In this document: positions 1 through 12,140 of the stretch, piece by piece | Numbering within the stretch: position 1 is the first letter of the stretch | Layout of the letters: each line of letters opens with the position of its first letter | NCBI GenBank assembly: GCA_963920665.1 | Contig: OY987271.1 | Span: 6,265,350-6,329,349 of the forward strand | Origin: Straminergon stramineum | Lineage: Eukaryota > Streptophyta > Bryopsida > Hypnales > Calliergonaceae | Direction of reading: 5' to 3' | DNA: 64,000 nucleotides | The notes under the pieces: model-generated | Told to the model about the DNA's origin: nothing | The model's input: the letters and a program-made list of their open reading frames with translations, nothing else | Database searches by the model: none | Position numbers and translations under genes: made by a program

Positions 1-590
1 ATCGATGTCATCAAAGTTTCTACAATTTCTTTCACTCACATTTATAATATAATAGTGCAAGATCCTATGGTTAAATGTGGAAAAAACTTAAAACTCTTTT
101 GCTCTTTGTAATAAGAATGGCAGTTTTGAGTGTTTTTTGATTAAAAAAAAACTTCAAGACTATAGGGGTTAAATTGAAAAAAACAATTGTTTGAACAACT
201 CATTGAAGAGGTGAAAAAACTTTCTATGTGAGTTGTGTTGTCGAGGTATTCAACTAAAAATGATGAGATTTATACATGATCACATTCATTCTTTTGTTTC
301 TACAATAACCATGAAAGTCGTTCATCAGATACTTTATGTCTTCCACAATGTTTTATAATTAAATAGCTAAAAACTACCACTAAAAAATTATGGCAAATGT
401 CATTTCCAATACTAGTATTCCTCCCATTATCTATATTGTGGACTTTGGTGTGGGGTCTCAAACAAATAAACTTTTAATTCATGTTGGTTTCTAAAGGAAA
501 ATGGAATTCTTAAGTGCTCACTATGCTAAATCCATTCTTAGTCCACTTTGCCAATTACCCTTCAAATAAAACTTCTCACTTTCCTCCAAG
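1..590. other. AT-rich intergenic sequence
   Basis: No coding frame, RNA gene or clear repeat is visible. The base composition is AT-rich and stops are frequent in all frames. Confidence 0.6.
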
Positions 591-988
591 GTAGAATTTA
601 GAACTTCCATAATTTATTTTTATCATTCAAAGCGCATCCCAAAGTCCTTTGAATAGGTACAAGGAAACTCAAATTTCAACATTGAACCATGAAAATAAAT
701 TTGCCTTAGAAGCAGAGCTAAAAGACAAAACATTATAGAAGAGTGGTCTTGCCAAATCACAATTCCCAAAGCACATTACACTCCAAATCTTGAAGTGCAA
801 TGAACATAGTTACCCATGCTTTGGCAAGACCACTCCTCTATAATGTTTTGTCTTCTACCTCGCTTTTTGAGGCAAATTAATTTTCATGGTCCAATGTTGA
901 AATTTGAGTTTTTTTGTATCTATTCAAAGTACCTTGGGATATGCTTCCAATGATAAAAAAAAATATCCATATAAATTCTAAATTCTAC
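591..988. repeat. Long foldback (inverted repeat), arms about 167 bp
   Basis: Bases 591-756 and 821-988 are imperfect reverse complements around a 64-base loop. The left arm begins GTAGAATTTA and the right arm ends TAAATTCTAC. The inner ends pair through GTGGTCTTGCCAAA (left) and TTTGGCAAGACCAC (right). Differences are mostly single bases and short indels. The structure could be a foldback/MITE element or a hairpin transcript that feeds small-RNA production. No short target duplication was found. Confidence 0.85.
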
Positions 989-1279
989 ACCACCTGGTTG
1001 ATAGTGCGAATTCTTTTTTTATAAAGGTATTTGGAGGGACAAATTCCCTAGTGCATGATTCAGGAGTAGGAGGACGCCACCCTTCTTCTACTTCTTCTTC
1101 TTCACCCACCCCACCCCACCCCACTAGCAGGTCTTGTCTTGTCTCGTCTTGTCTCGTAAAGTAAAGTGAAGGAAGGGCAGCAGCAGTCTGTCCCACATTC
1201 GTTACTTTGGCCTCAATCCCCAGGCAATCAAACACTCACCCCCACAGGGCAGTGCCTAGTGAGTAGTGCCTCCTAAGGG
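989..1279. other. Pyrimidine-rich, moderately GC-rich spacer
   Basis: Contains runs of CTT/TTC followed by CCCCA repeats and a TCTTG/TCTCG pentanucleotide array near 1130-1157. A minus-strand frame of 85 codons crosses it but is low-complexity and matches no family I know. No gene called. Confidence 0.5.
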
Positions 1280-1294
1280 ATCATAGACTATGTT

Positions 1295-1393
1295 TGTTTT
1301 TTCTTTTTTTTCTTTTTCTTTTTTTTTAACACAAATGAATGAAACGAGATTTCATTGCAAAGGTAACAATACAGAACCTGCCAGCCACAAGAT
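1295..1393 (-). mobile_element. 5'-truncated LINE-like retroposon copy
   Basis: Read on the minus strand this is a short 3' end: GTGGCTGGC, then a TTTGCAATGAAAT-like block, then CATTTGTGTT and an A-rich tail (a T-rich run at 1295-1328 on the plus strand). A 15-bp target-site duplication ATCATAGACTATGTT flanks it exactly at 1280-1294 and 1394-1408. The same 3' end recurs at 18104, 28091, 32406, 37427 and 41197. No coding part of the parent element is present. Confidence 0.85.
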
Positions 1394-1408
1394 ATCATAG
1401 ACTATGTT

Positions 1409-1438
1409 ATTTTTTATTTTCTTTTGGACACACATGAA
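1409..1438 (-). mobile_element. 30-bp second insertion of the same retroposon tail
   Basis: This stretch holds only the tail and the last bases of the same family (GGACACACATGAA on the plus strand after a T-rich run). It lies between the second (1394-1408) and third (1439-1453) copies of the 15-bp target word, so it looks like a separate, extremely truncated insertion into the same target. Confidence 0.75.
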
Positions 1439-1453
1439 ATCATAGACTATGTT

Positions 1454-2110
1454 AGAATGAAGTTCTAGAGCCCCCATCCTCTGCTCCCAATCCTGTTGAG
1501 TTGTACCTGCAAGTCAAGCTGCTGCTGCTGCTGCTGCTGCACGCAGGGCAGCAGCAGGCTTGCTGCACACCCACAGGAAGGAAGGCAAGGAAGAAAGGCA
1601 AGAGGACATTTAAGCTTAGCTTAGGTCATGTACGACCCGACCCGAGCACCGGAATGCCAACTGAGCGCAGTGGGCAACTGGGCATGCTCATGTTCATGTG
1701 AGATTCGGCCTCTGGATTGCAATTCGGAGGGCTGGCTGGCTGCCTGGTTGGTTAGTTGGCTGCCTAGCTCCAGTGTCAGCCCACCAGGTTTTGCTGTATC
1801 CACTCTCCGCTCCGCTGGCAAGGAGATGGCATTCTGCAGCTAAGCTTAAGCTCCAGCTCCAGCTGCGTGCAGGTGTCCTCTTGATAATAAGTTGAAGGGA
1901 CATTCAATTGGCAAAATGGAGAGTGGCAGGGGGAAAAGATAAGGAGGGATTAGGGGGATGGATTAGGATGGATTGGGATATTTAGACGAGGAAGGAAGAT
2001 TCCATGCGAAACGTGGAGCCCTAGTGGAGGGGAGCAAGGAGTAAGATAGAGAAGCCTTTTGCCACCCTGATTTGCAATTGGAATCATCTCGGGGCTAACC
2101 CCAAGAAGGG
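1454..2110. other. GC-richer unique segment with a CTG/CAG microsatellite
   Basis: Clearly richer in G and C than its surroundings. A (GCT)7 run lies at 1518-1540 and is followed by GCAGCAGCAG, so the transcript could fold there. Frames up to about 72 codons overlap on both strands, but none resembles a known protein and none has codon bias setting it apart. It may be a decayed gene fragment or an old regulatory block. Confidence 0.45.
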
Positions 2111-2929
2111 CACATATTTTTCATGAACCAAACACAAGTGGAATCATAAGTTTTTATGTATATATTGATTGGCAAATGAAAAGGAGATATCAATATACTA
2201 GATAATGCATCATTTAGATATTATAGACAAAAATAAAGAAGGACAATAGTTTATTTAGTAGATGTTCTAATATTGTTTCTTCCATAATAATTACATGCTA
2301 ATCAAGAAGATGTACATTATGAGAGCATTTGATAGAACAACACTTTTAGGCACTTGGTGCTTTTTGATATCCCTATCTAAGTATATATTGTCATTTTGTG
2401 AGAATGTATATAATTTTAGATGAATAAATGAAATTTTATATAGTTCATCAATATATTTAAATATAATTGCATCATCACTCCAACAAGGATTGTAACTAGT
2501 GCTTATCATAGAAAATTGAAAAAAAAATCAATGTTTATGAGAAAAAAAGCTTCAAGTTCTACATGTGTATTTTCTATACTATAAATTTGTTTCCTATTTT
2601 TGTTGTCGTGTAGGCCTCGTATTTCCAATTGTGAAACTATTTACACTAATAGAGATTATGTTATTAGAAGAGTTCATCTCATTAATGAATAAGGTCTAGA
2701 ATCCAAGGCTAATAATTATTCTTGATTACCAATCCTCCACTTTGCAACTTCTATCTAGTGCCATATTCTACTACATTAATCTATACATTATATAAATAAA
2801 TTATCAAAGTTACCAAAAAAATATGGACTTTCAAAAGAGTACTCCAAATAGAACTATTCGAGTACTAATACTTTTGGCCTTGATGCTTTTTCATTTGAAT
2901 TTCCTTATTTTCCTTGCACTAGAAACAAA
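2111..2929. other. AT-rich intergenic sequence
   Basis: Nothing recognisable; short frames only, high AT, no obvious repeat structure. Confidence 0.55.
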
Positions 2930-5100
2930 TACTTAATGCTCTGTACAATCAAACAAACTCCCCTATTATCATGCTTTATATTTTCTCAAAAAGGTACAAA
3001 TATATAACTCCAAAATCTAGATCCTACATGTCAAACTCTCATGTACTCCCCTCTCTCAACAATAGCACAACCAAACCATAAAATTCCTAGTTTGACAACA
3101 CAAATCAACAATACATACCTAATTAAAATCTTCCACCATCACATTCCAAATCTCACACAAATTAAAAATATTCATACAAATACTCTTAAGAATCCATCCC
3201 AACTTTAAGCAAATATCATAATTCCACTTTCAACACCCAAAATAGAATCTACATTGCATCTCAATTATTCATTCTCACAATCATATCATCACCCATGCAA
3301 TGACTAGGAATGGAATTACAAGCATTATCTTCCTTTTCTACACTCTCATACACAATTATCAACTACATTCAATTACATTTTCTAATCTCAAAATATTTCA
3401 AGTGACCACTAGTCAACAATACATGTCTTCTTATCCCTACTAAACAACTATGGTACTTCATCCACATCAACCAACAAAAGACAACAATTACCTCCTAAAC
3501 GTATTTGTATGAACCTCTAAATATACCCCATATATAAAATACTATCAATCAAACAAAATAAACTTTTAAATAAAAATTTGATCCCAAAAATTTTCACATT
3601 ATTTCAATACCAATGGTTAGCTTTACACAATCAAACCCTCACTAAATGGTTACCACTACGTACCATTTTCCTATTCCATGATGCACATACTACAACACAA
3701 TTTTTTTCCTTCATTAGTAAGACAATAAAAAACAAATAAAACATTATATCCACATCTTGAACAATTAATTCTATCAACCTCAACTTAAGGCACTGGATAT
3801 ATCACAATTCCATTACAACTCCTACTAATTTGAATAACACTACTAGTCTATAAGCCTAGAAGAGACATGTTGGTAGCCCAACCAACTGTACACATGTTTC
3901 ACCAACAAGCATACATCTATGACAACAACACTAGTAGATTGCAACCCTAAAAGAGACAAATTCATAGCCCAACCAACTATACATATGTTTTACCAACAAG
4001 CATACATCTATGATAACAATATTAGAAGATTGCAACCTTGAAACAAACATATTTGCAACCTAACCAACCATATATGTGTTTCACCATCAAATATAAATCT
4101 ATAACAACAATACTAAAAGATTGCAACCTTGAGAGAGACGTATTTGCAATCCAACCAACCATATACAAGTTTAACAATCAAGCAACTTCTATAACAACAT
4201 TGCCACTTATATCGTAAAGTTTCCAAAAATAAGAGTCTATTGGTTCTAGAATCAATATGACTTGAATCTAGACATACACTTACTAATAGACCTTCTACTC
4301 CAAACATTTGAAATTGAAATTATTTGACTATACCAACAATACATACCCACAAACTTACCCTCTAAACTATTCCATAATAAATAACACACAATCCCAACCA
4401 CACCATTAACATATTTCATCACACATTCCTACTTCTCTTCCCCTATTACATGCACTACAAAACTTATTGGAGAATTCGTTACATACTACTCTTTACATTC
4501 ACGTGATAAAATATTTTTTGATCACATGGCACCTCATTTCCCCACAAATGGTTAAAAATAGACTTTGCATACCTTATAGATCCAACAACCTTTGTAAAAA
4601 TGATCTTGTGACCTAGATTTTGGCCTATATCAATCCTAGAGACCAAAACACTTTCTAGACCAACATGAAGATATACATTCACTAACCCACTTCCATACAA
4701 ACACATATATATACCATGAACAAACAACAAATAATAACAAAACTAAAACAAAATCACACAAAAAATCAACCTTGCATACATATTGCATACATCATAAAAA
4801 TTATCCAATCGGTAATCCCACTTTACTTGCCCTACTATATAGATCTTGTGAAAAATTACAAATCACACACTCCTGACTACAAAATTTCAAATCATAACTC
4901 TTATACCTTCATAAATTAACGTTAATATTTCTAAAAATTTGGACCCTAACCTCATCACATCCACTTCTTCTCCATGCTATATTTCCTTCACTCTCACCAT
5001 CACTAGTATATGATATGTACCATAAATGTAAATATCTCTCAAAATACACCTATTTCACAAACAATTCTTTCAAACCACCACAAGAATTTGTCCCTAATTT
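2930..5100. other. Strand-asymmetric AC-rich segment
   Basis: The plus strand is strongly depleted in G and enriched in C. A hand count over 3121-3420 gives about 76 C against 14 G. The bias persists well beyond the tandem repeat at 3838-4200. No intact frame is present; the longest minus-strand frame (4479-4730, 83 codons) matches no family I recognise. The bias could be inherited from a skewed retroelement or come from strand-specific deamination. Confidence 0.6.
3838..4200. repeat. Tandem repeat, about four copies of 91 bp
   Basis: The word GATTGCAACC recurs at 3937, 4028 and 4119, a strict spacing of 91. The first copy, starting near 3838, has the variant TATAAGCC. Each unit carries CAACCAACYATA and a CATACATCTATGA-like block. 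Copies differ at roughly one base in six or more, so the array is old. Confidence 0.85.
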
Positions 5101-5104
5101 AGTA

Positions 5105-5460
5105 AGTGGAAAATTGAAACAACAACACTCTTCATTCTATTTAGTGTGGTTCATACTAAATAGATATACCATTGTAGTATTTGAGATGATTTTGTTTATT
5201 GTTGTTTCCATGATTTAAAGAATTCACACTATTTAGTGATTGAGTTTTTTTTTTTACTTTGAATGGTATTACAATTACTTGCATAGTGTGGTCTTTGGTA
5301 TTGATGGTGTTTGCAATGTATAGGTTTGAAAACTTTGGGTGAACTACATTCTACAATAATTGATGAGAAAAGCTCTTTTTAGTGTGACTCCATATTTATA
5401 GGAGTAGCACTATTTGAGAAGCAATGCTAAATAGAATGAAGAGTGTCATTTTGAAATTTA
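5105..5460. repeat. Foldback element with about 50-bp inverted ends
   Basis: The word ACACTCTTCATTCTATTTAG near 5128 has its exact reverse complement near 5430. The similarity extends imperfectly outward on both sides and inward to about CTAAATAG / CTATTTGA. The 280-bp interior is AT-rich and has no gene. Element ends and target duplication could not be fixed. It is probably a MITE-like element. Confidence 0.65.
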
Positions 5461-5791
5461 CAATCCTCATGACAAATTAACATCATCAACTTGCCTTCTC
5501 CACTTATAAAACATCACACTTAGAGTAGAAATCACAACAATACATGTAGATATTCATCAACAAAACCCATAAACTTGTACATATTCACATTTTGACATGC
5601 AACTTCAACGCAATTTTTCTCATAATAACTCAAATCAAATATCCCACTTCACAACACAATTACCTTCACAATGCAATACTATATAACACCTACAAAATTT
5701 CTTCAAAACAAAATCATTCTTGTTTGTTGGCCATACAATACAAAAAGTTAAACCCATACTAATGTACACGAGACTCACATGGCTACCAAAC

Positions 5792-6210
5792 CAACAAGGT
5801 TAGTATGCGAGCCTAGAAATACGAGCCTTTGAGCCTTGAGTGTAGGTGTAAGTAGATATTCTACAACTTGAAGGTGTTTATAATATACATACTTATAATA
5901 TGAGTACCCTATAACCATGTAAGATGCTTGTAACATAGGTACCTATTGTACGAATATACTATAACCATGGAAGGTGCTTATAACATAAGTACCTAAAACC
6001 TAGACACCCATGATATAACTAGGCACTTATTATATAAACATCCTATAACCATAGAAGGTGCTTATAACATAGGTACATACAACATAAACACCTATAATAA
6101 TAAACATCCTATAACTATAGAAGGTACCTATAATATAGATAGCAATAATATAGGAGCCTAGGCTTCTAAGCTCATGGACTCAAGATCTGCTGGGCTCACA
6201 TGCTAGCAAC
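5792..6210. mobile_element. Inverted-terminus element, copy A, with AT-rich repeated core
   Basis: The left end reads GTTAGTATGCGAGCCTAG and the right end, reversed, GTTGCTAGCATGTGAGCCC; a second inner block GAGCCTTTGAGCCT has its inverse near 6150-6170. The core repeats words such as ATAGAAGGTGCTTATAACAT and GGTACCTATAAT. Near-identical 14-bp direct repeats (CATGGCTACCAAAC / CATGACTACCAAAC) flank it at 5778-5791 and 6211-6224. Related copies lie at 23245 and 34731. It has no coding capacity. Confidence 0.7.
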
Positions 6211-6224
6211 CATGACTACCAAAC

Positions 6225-7449
6225 TAGAAAATGACAAAAAGTTATTATATCATGACAAAATCTTTCTAAGACACAAAACTTCTCAAATATAAACAAATGG
6301 GCACAAAATATTGACACAAACTCCTCTTTCACTCCCTCTTTCTAATAATTTTAAAAACACACCTCACATTTTAGACACTCAAATTACACAACTCTACAAA
6401 TTTCACTACAACCAATGAATTGACTTTGCTCATGGACACCTCTTTGGGCCAACTAAATTCCCTCCACTACTTGCCTACTTTGAAATTGAAACCATATACA
6501 TGTATCCATGTTCTATTGTGGTACAAAGAATCACATATGAAGGCCCTAAATATAGGGAGGATTCAAGCTATGATAGATATATGGACCAATGTAGTGATTG
6601 TAGTGAAATGTAGTATTTTGAAAAATAACATGTTCAAAATAAATGAACAATTCCACGAATAATAATTTTAAAATATTCAAATAAGTCAAAGTGATTTTAA
6701 AATTTAAAATTAATCAATGTGAATGGAGGCTATATTTTATTCAATAAAAAATATTTGAATTTTTTTACTTACAAAATTGTGTCCAAACAAGTTCCATTGC
6801 CTTGTTCAATTTGCCTAAGTACTAAAATATGGATATGGAATATGACTTTAACCATTACAAACAAATACATTTATTGTTTTTATGGAGTGTGAATGTCAAA
6901 AATGTCATGAGATGATGAAGAACAAAACCTTAGAAGAAGTTAAAATTTATTTTCCAAAAACATATGGACATGGACATGCTAAATTTATTAAAAAAATGTA
7001 GAAATTTGAATTGGAGCAAAAGTCTAAAATCATAGAAGTTGAAAAATTGGCAAAATTGGCACAACATTTTCACTACACCATACCTTGAAAACAACACACA
7101 CAACAACACATTAAAGCAATTCATGAAATAAGGCAATGAAGGTGGATATACCCAAAATTGCACCCTATCTAAAATTGTCATCATCACTCTTTGTACATCG
7201 ATCTCCAAAATCAATAAGGTAGTGTATTTTTCCAACAATCATTTGAGAGCTGATTGCCTTTTCAAGGATGCTAATATCTTTGAAACAATTTTCAATAAAA
7301 TTTGGTAGGAAGAAGAATGAAATTGGCATCTAATTCAAGTTGTTTCATATTTTTTAGACCTTCATGGAATTATTTACATATTTTCGAAGTTGAAATGTAG
7401 TGGTCACTAAAAGCAACCATCTCCTAAAATGTAAACTATTGGTACATTG
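6225..7449. other. AT-rich intergenic sequence
   Basis: Frames up to 102 codons (minus strand, 6930-7238) exist but are hydrophobic, low-complexity translations of AT-rich DNA without a recognisable motif. No gene called. Confidence 0.5.
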
Positions 7450-7975
7450 AAGTAATTAAAATGTACCTCTGGGAGCGAATATTTGCACACCCTTGACAAA
7501 CATACGAGCACAACCAGGTTCTTGTGTTTGGGGGGTGAACTCTATCCTATGGGTGCCTAACGTTGATCCACTATGCCTTCCAAGCAATGGATCTTTTCTA
7601 AACCTCCTAAGTCCTATAGTTCATTGTGAAATCCCAAACTATCATAATTGTGGAGCTGCTACCTTGATCCCTTGACCACTATGGCTTTCTAGTAAAGCTA
7701 AAGGTGAGCTAAATCTACTACTATTGGCTTCCAAGTCAATTCATGCCATTTCTAAAAACGTAAGACGCTCGGAAATTGGACATTCCTACAAGGAGCTACG
7801 GTCGGATGAAGTTTAGCTTTTGAAGGGGCTGCCTAAACTTTACCCATCTTTCGGACCCTCTCCTCAACTTGGATGATTCTGATTTTTGGAAACTAACCCT
7901 ACCCTATGAACTAGTACGTGAGTTTCAAGTTTGGGCGTGGATTAATGAATTTCACCCTACTTCATCTATGTTGGA

Positions 7976-8024
7976 CCCCAAACTTCATCCACTCATAACT
8001 CCCTTGTTATGAGTCGATTTGGGG
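7976..8024. repeat. Short palindromic hairpin
   Basis: CCCCAAA ... ACTCATAAC, a 6-base loop, then GTTATGAGT ... TTTGGGG. The stem is interrupted by a few unpaired bases. It lies inside the LTR-like block; its function is unknown. Confidence 0.6.
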
Positions 8025-8682
8025 CGTATTTTATACCCACAGAGCCCCCTTGATGTCTACTCTATGATCCTATTGCTAAATCTGACTTGACTTCTGGCTC
8101 TACGGGTGCTACCCACTCCTAGGCCTCGGCCCTATTCTATGGTTGTGGAAATGAGTGAGCTAAATGGAAGGAGGAGCGGTGGTGTCATACCTTGGCTTGG
8201 GGTTCCTCATCTAGGTGCCCGAGACTCCCCTTCAACATGTCCCTCGCCGCCATGTCACCTTCGTAAGATTGGATGAATGTTTGGATGAGTTTTGTAGGGT
8301 GGATGTTAATACACTTGGTGAGCTTGACTCACCATCTTTTCCTTCCAACTCCTTCCTTTTTTTTTTCTCTTCCTTGCCCTTCCTTCCTTCTATCTTTGTT
8401 CCATGTGGAGTGAGGTGGTTTGGCTAGCTACCTACTTTCAAACCTCAACTAGATGATTAATGACCACTAGCCTATTCCTATGCAATACCCCCACTAGCCT
8501 AAGATTAATGACCACTACTACTAACTTCTAATCAATACCCATGTTCTTCTAACTACTCCTAATGGTGGGAGACCTTCCCCAAACCTCCTATTAGTTTTCC
8601 TCCTTCATCCTCCTACCTCACTTGTGTTGCAGTGGTGGTGTTAGCAACTCTATGGAGAGAACGAGTATGTGAGGTTGTTTGG

Positions 8683-8965
8683 ATCTATTCTACTCTATTC
8701 GCTAACCTCTACTTCATTCTATTTGCCAACCTCTCTTCTTTCTAATCCCTTTTTATTCTACTATATTTGCTAAAATCTATTTTCTCTAATCCCCTTCTAT
8801 TCTACTCTATTTGCTAACCCTTATTTATGTTAATTTTCTTCCTTAGTTTTCCCTAGACCCCACTGGACCTTGAGTCATCTATGTACTAGACCTTGAGTCA
8901 CCTCTATGTTGGACCCCAAATCACCCCTGATTAGACCCCAAATTACCTCTGGCTAGACCTCCTAG
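8683..8965. repeat. Two adjacent degenerate tandem repeats
   Basis: From 8685 to about 8820 the phrase CTATTCTACTCTATTYGCTAACC recurs about four times in degraded form. From about 8860 to 8965, units of 22-24 bp beginning GACC (GACCTTGAGTCACCT, GACCCCAAATCACCC and variants) recur four or five times. Such arrays are common inside plant LTRs. Confidence 0.6.
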
Positions 8966-11091
8966 GCCGCCAATACGCAGATTGTCGATACCTAGCCGCT
9001 CGTGCTAGGTTGACAATATTTGAGAGTAGGTATTGGGCTGCCAGTACAAGGACCGCTGGTGCTAGTTGTCAATACTAGGGTAGGTGTTGTTGGAGTGTGT
9101 GTAGGGGGGTCTTTTTGGCAATGGTGCTAGGTATTGGTCCCTCCCTCTTATTGTAAAAGATGACCTCGAAAGCTTAGTTCTCTAATGCAGACAAAAGGAC
9201 TAGAAAGAGATGGACATAGGACTTAGAGAGCACACCTATACTTGATGGCTAGGACCTAGGACTGGGTTTTGGGCACTAAACTTTGACTTATTCCCAAAAT
9301 ATTTTGGGAACTAAACTTTGGAGGTGAATGCCTCATAGGGTCAAAGCTCCACTGTTGATTTGGATTTAACACCAAATCTAAGATTTGGAGGACCTACATG
9401 TTCAAGGCTTTGCCATTTGATGGGATTTTTAATACACAATCTAAAACTCTAAGGACTTAAAGGGTCCAAAGCTTCGCCGTCCTAGTGGAACCCGCAATGA
9501 CAAGAGTAAGGTAAAACAAAGTTAGCACTCTATGGGGACCTAGGACACTCTCATCACCTTGTGCCAAGGGTTAATATAGCAAAGCTAGTAAGCACTCAAA
9601 GCAAGCTAGAGGCCCCCCAAAGTGACATCACCAAGGTATAGTGGGAGGGAGGGCTCTAGGGTTAGTACTATAAACCAAATGATCCTCAAGACCCCTCAAA
9701 AGATGACAAGACTCCAATAAAAGAAGGCACGATGCCCTCTCCAAGGTTGATAGAACGAAGAGCTCAAGACTTGAGCTAACTCAAAACAAAACTACCACAA
9801 AGGAACATAAGACTTAGAAACATTGAAGCAAGGAGACACAAGGTGTTAGAGGAATCAAAGACCTCTACAACTTGCAACAAAACTAACAAAAAGGAGAAAA
9901 ATAGTAACAAACTAGCAATAGAGATAAAAAAGAGCAATAAGAAGACAAACACCGCCAAGATTTTTGGCAAAACACCCAAAGTTCTAACAAAGTGGACCCA
10001 AAGGACCTCAATACAAAATGGGGTTGAAATGAGAGGAGAAGGGCGCCCCCTTTTATAGGAGGATGGACACCCTCGTTCCCCTCAAAGTTACAAGCTGGGA
10101 ACTCTATTCCTACAAATGGGAACCTTAAAACCCTAGATCTCCTTCAAGATTTTTACCTATTTAGGACGTTGACGAATCCTAGATTGCCTCGGAATTTCTA
10201 TCAACACAAGGGCGTTGACATCCAAGCTCTCCACCACTCACAAGCCGAAAACCCCATCCCCAAAGGGAGAACTTTTAACCCTAATCTTCACGAGATCTAC
10301 GATTTTAATTGAGTGTTGACTTCTACGCTTTTTCATTGGTCCACTTCCTAACTTTTGGAGTTTAACTCTGATTGACAAATGGATTGTGTCGTTGGTTCCA
10401 AAAGGCCATTTTTTCAGAAGGGGAATCTCTCACCTTAATTTCCTCTACAAAAAACCCATCAAAACCCAACACCATTCTCCATCAAAAAAGAGTTAAAAAT
10501 CTAGCTTGCTGGTGTTGCCTTTTTTGAGCAAGGTGATTGGTCAAGGTGATTCGGAAGGTCCAAGGGAGTAAGAAAAGACCTTCTATTGACTTCGTTTTAA
10601 CTTTGTACGCTCTCGAAATGCCAATCAACTCCTAGTCCGTATTGTGACGTCGTTTAATTTGGAAGGAATCTCCTCGTTCAGGTACCTCCTGCTATCGGAA
10701 TGTTGCGAAACTTGTCGAAGCACCTTATTAATATAAAATAACCTAACCTAAGTTTTAGTGAGATTTTACTGCCCTCCAAGGAATTTCTACAAATTTCCCG
10801 TAGTAGGTTTCGATGGTTGACCATCTGGAAAGGATATTTCTATAAGTCAGAAAATTCCAAGACTTTTTGTGGGACCTCTCAAGGAGTCCTACATTTTCTG
10901 TGCGAGCTCATATTCTTACTTTGCACTTGTAGAGATGGGGAGGATAAATCCCCCCCACTAATTACATAGGAAATAGGGAATCTTTTGCATACAAGGGAAT
11001 CTTGGCGAATGGACTTCACTTCCAATCCCCAAACATACTTGAGACCTTAGATCTACGCTCGGGACTTGTGGATTCCTCCACAAGCTAATCT

Positions 11092-11099
11092 TGGTATCA
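11092..11099 (+). other. Possible tRNA-iMet primer-binding site
   Basis: TGGTATCA matches the first eight bases of the usual plant retroelement primer-binding site (TGGTATCAGAGC); the following bases do not match. It is the main marker for an LTR end just upstream. An 8-base match alone is weak. Confidence 0.3.
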
Positions 11100-11459
11100 T
11101 AACTCCTACAATCCTAACAATTGGGCTCTATAGTTTCAACAGTGAAATGGGGAAACAGAGACCTACCTCATGACCTCACAAGGCTTCTCTCAACACAATT
11201 CCTAGCTATTAGGGGCTACTACTTAGAAGGTTGGGGCATTGTTGGGCAACTACACTCAAACCTACTAACTTCCACCGTTTGTGATTCTAACCTATGTATA
11301 GGTAGGCATCTAAGGGTTAACCAAACCTAAAACCCTAAATGAGGCCAAATACTTAATTTGATATGTCACAACCTATTTTGGACTTATGCTCTATTTTGGG
11401 CTTTTTACACCTAATTACCTACTAAATTGCGAAAAGCGAAAAAAAGAAAAACTATGAGT

Positions 11460-12140
11460 TCCAAGTGACAAATTGGGGGTTTACAACCTCTATGTCTAAA
11501 TCACTTCTAAAGTATGGTCACTTTCCACCAAATATTTTCTTAAAATCTTAACAATCTTAACAAGATTTTTTAAAATGTTAACAAGTTTGATTACCAATAT
11601 ATTAAGACATAAATGTAGGTACCTCCCCTATCGGCCTTGAGAAGACCTACATTACTACAAGATAGTAATCAACAAAAATAAAAAATTAGTGCAACAAAGT
11701 TCTTTCCACACTTGTAATGAAATCTTATCAACAATTTTTTTCTTCTAAAATCTAAACAAATCCAATAAGAGCACATCAACAAAAAATTATTGGTGCCTTC
11801 ACATTGACCTAGAGAAGGTCTCTCTAGTTATAGAATAATGATCAACCAATATTCTAAACAAACTTATTTCCATCTCCATTCATCTTTCACATTGGCCTAG
11901 AGAGGGTCTCTCTAGTTATAGAACAATGATCAACCAATATTCTAAACAAACTTATTTCCATCTCCATTCATCTTTCACATTGGCCTAGAGAGGGTCTCTC
12001 TAGTTATAGAACAATGATCAACCAATATTCTAAACAAACTTATTTCCATCTCCATTCATCTTTCACATCAATTGGATTCTTCATCTTCATAGTGTATACT
12101 TCTAAAGAAGATTGAAAATTAGAATTTTCATCTAAATTCT
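11460..12140. repeat. Dispersed repeat, partner of 24850-25330 in inverted orientation
   Basis: The reverse complement of 24850-25330 aligns along this stretch. Over 12012-12091 I find only about two differences in 80 bases, so that part is young or conserved; the rest is more diverged. Here the 88-bp unit is amplified to three tandem copies, while the partner has it once. Confidence 0.8.
11803..12066. repeat. Tandem repeat, three copies of 88 bp
   Basis: Copies start at 11803, 11891 and 11979. The second and third look identical and the first differs at only a few bases (GACC for GGCC, GAAGG for GAGGG, AATAATG for AACAATG). Each unit carries a perfect small hairpin, CTAGAGA-GGGTC-TCTCTAG in copies two and three. 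The near identity marks a recent amplification. Confidence 0.95.

Larger units (their letters stand above)
7450..11340 (+). mobile_element. Probable decayed LTR-retroelement segment
   Basis: This block differs from its neighbours by higher GC, internal short tandem repeats (8683-8965), a TATA-like TTTTATAGGA near 10050 and a primer-binding-like word TGGTATCA at 11092, as found just downstream of 5' LTRs primed by initiator methionine tRNA. No gag, protease, reverse transcriptase or integrase motif can be read, and the second LTR is not in the window. The boundaries are approximate and the call rests on general resemblance, so it could also be a non-autonomous or unrelated repeat. Confidence 0.35.

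Noticed and set aside
11092..11099. Using the TGGTATCA match to call a full LTR retrotransposon
   Set aside because: Only eight bases match the primer-binding site, no second LTR or polyprotein is visible, so only a low-confidence retroelement segment is listed.
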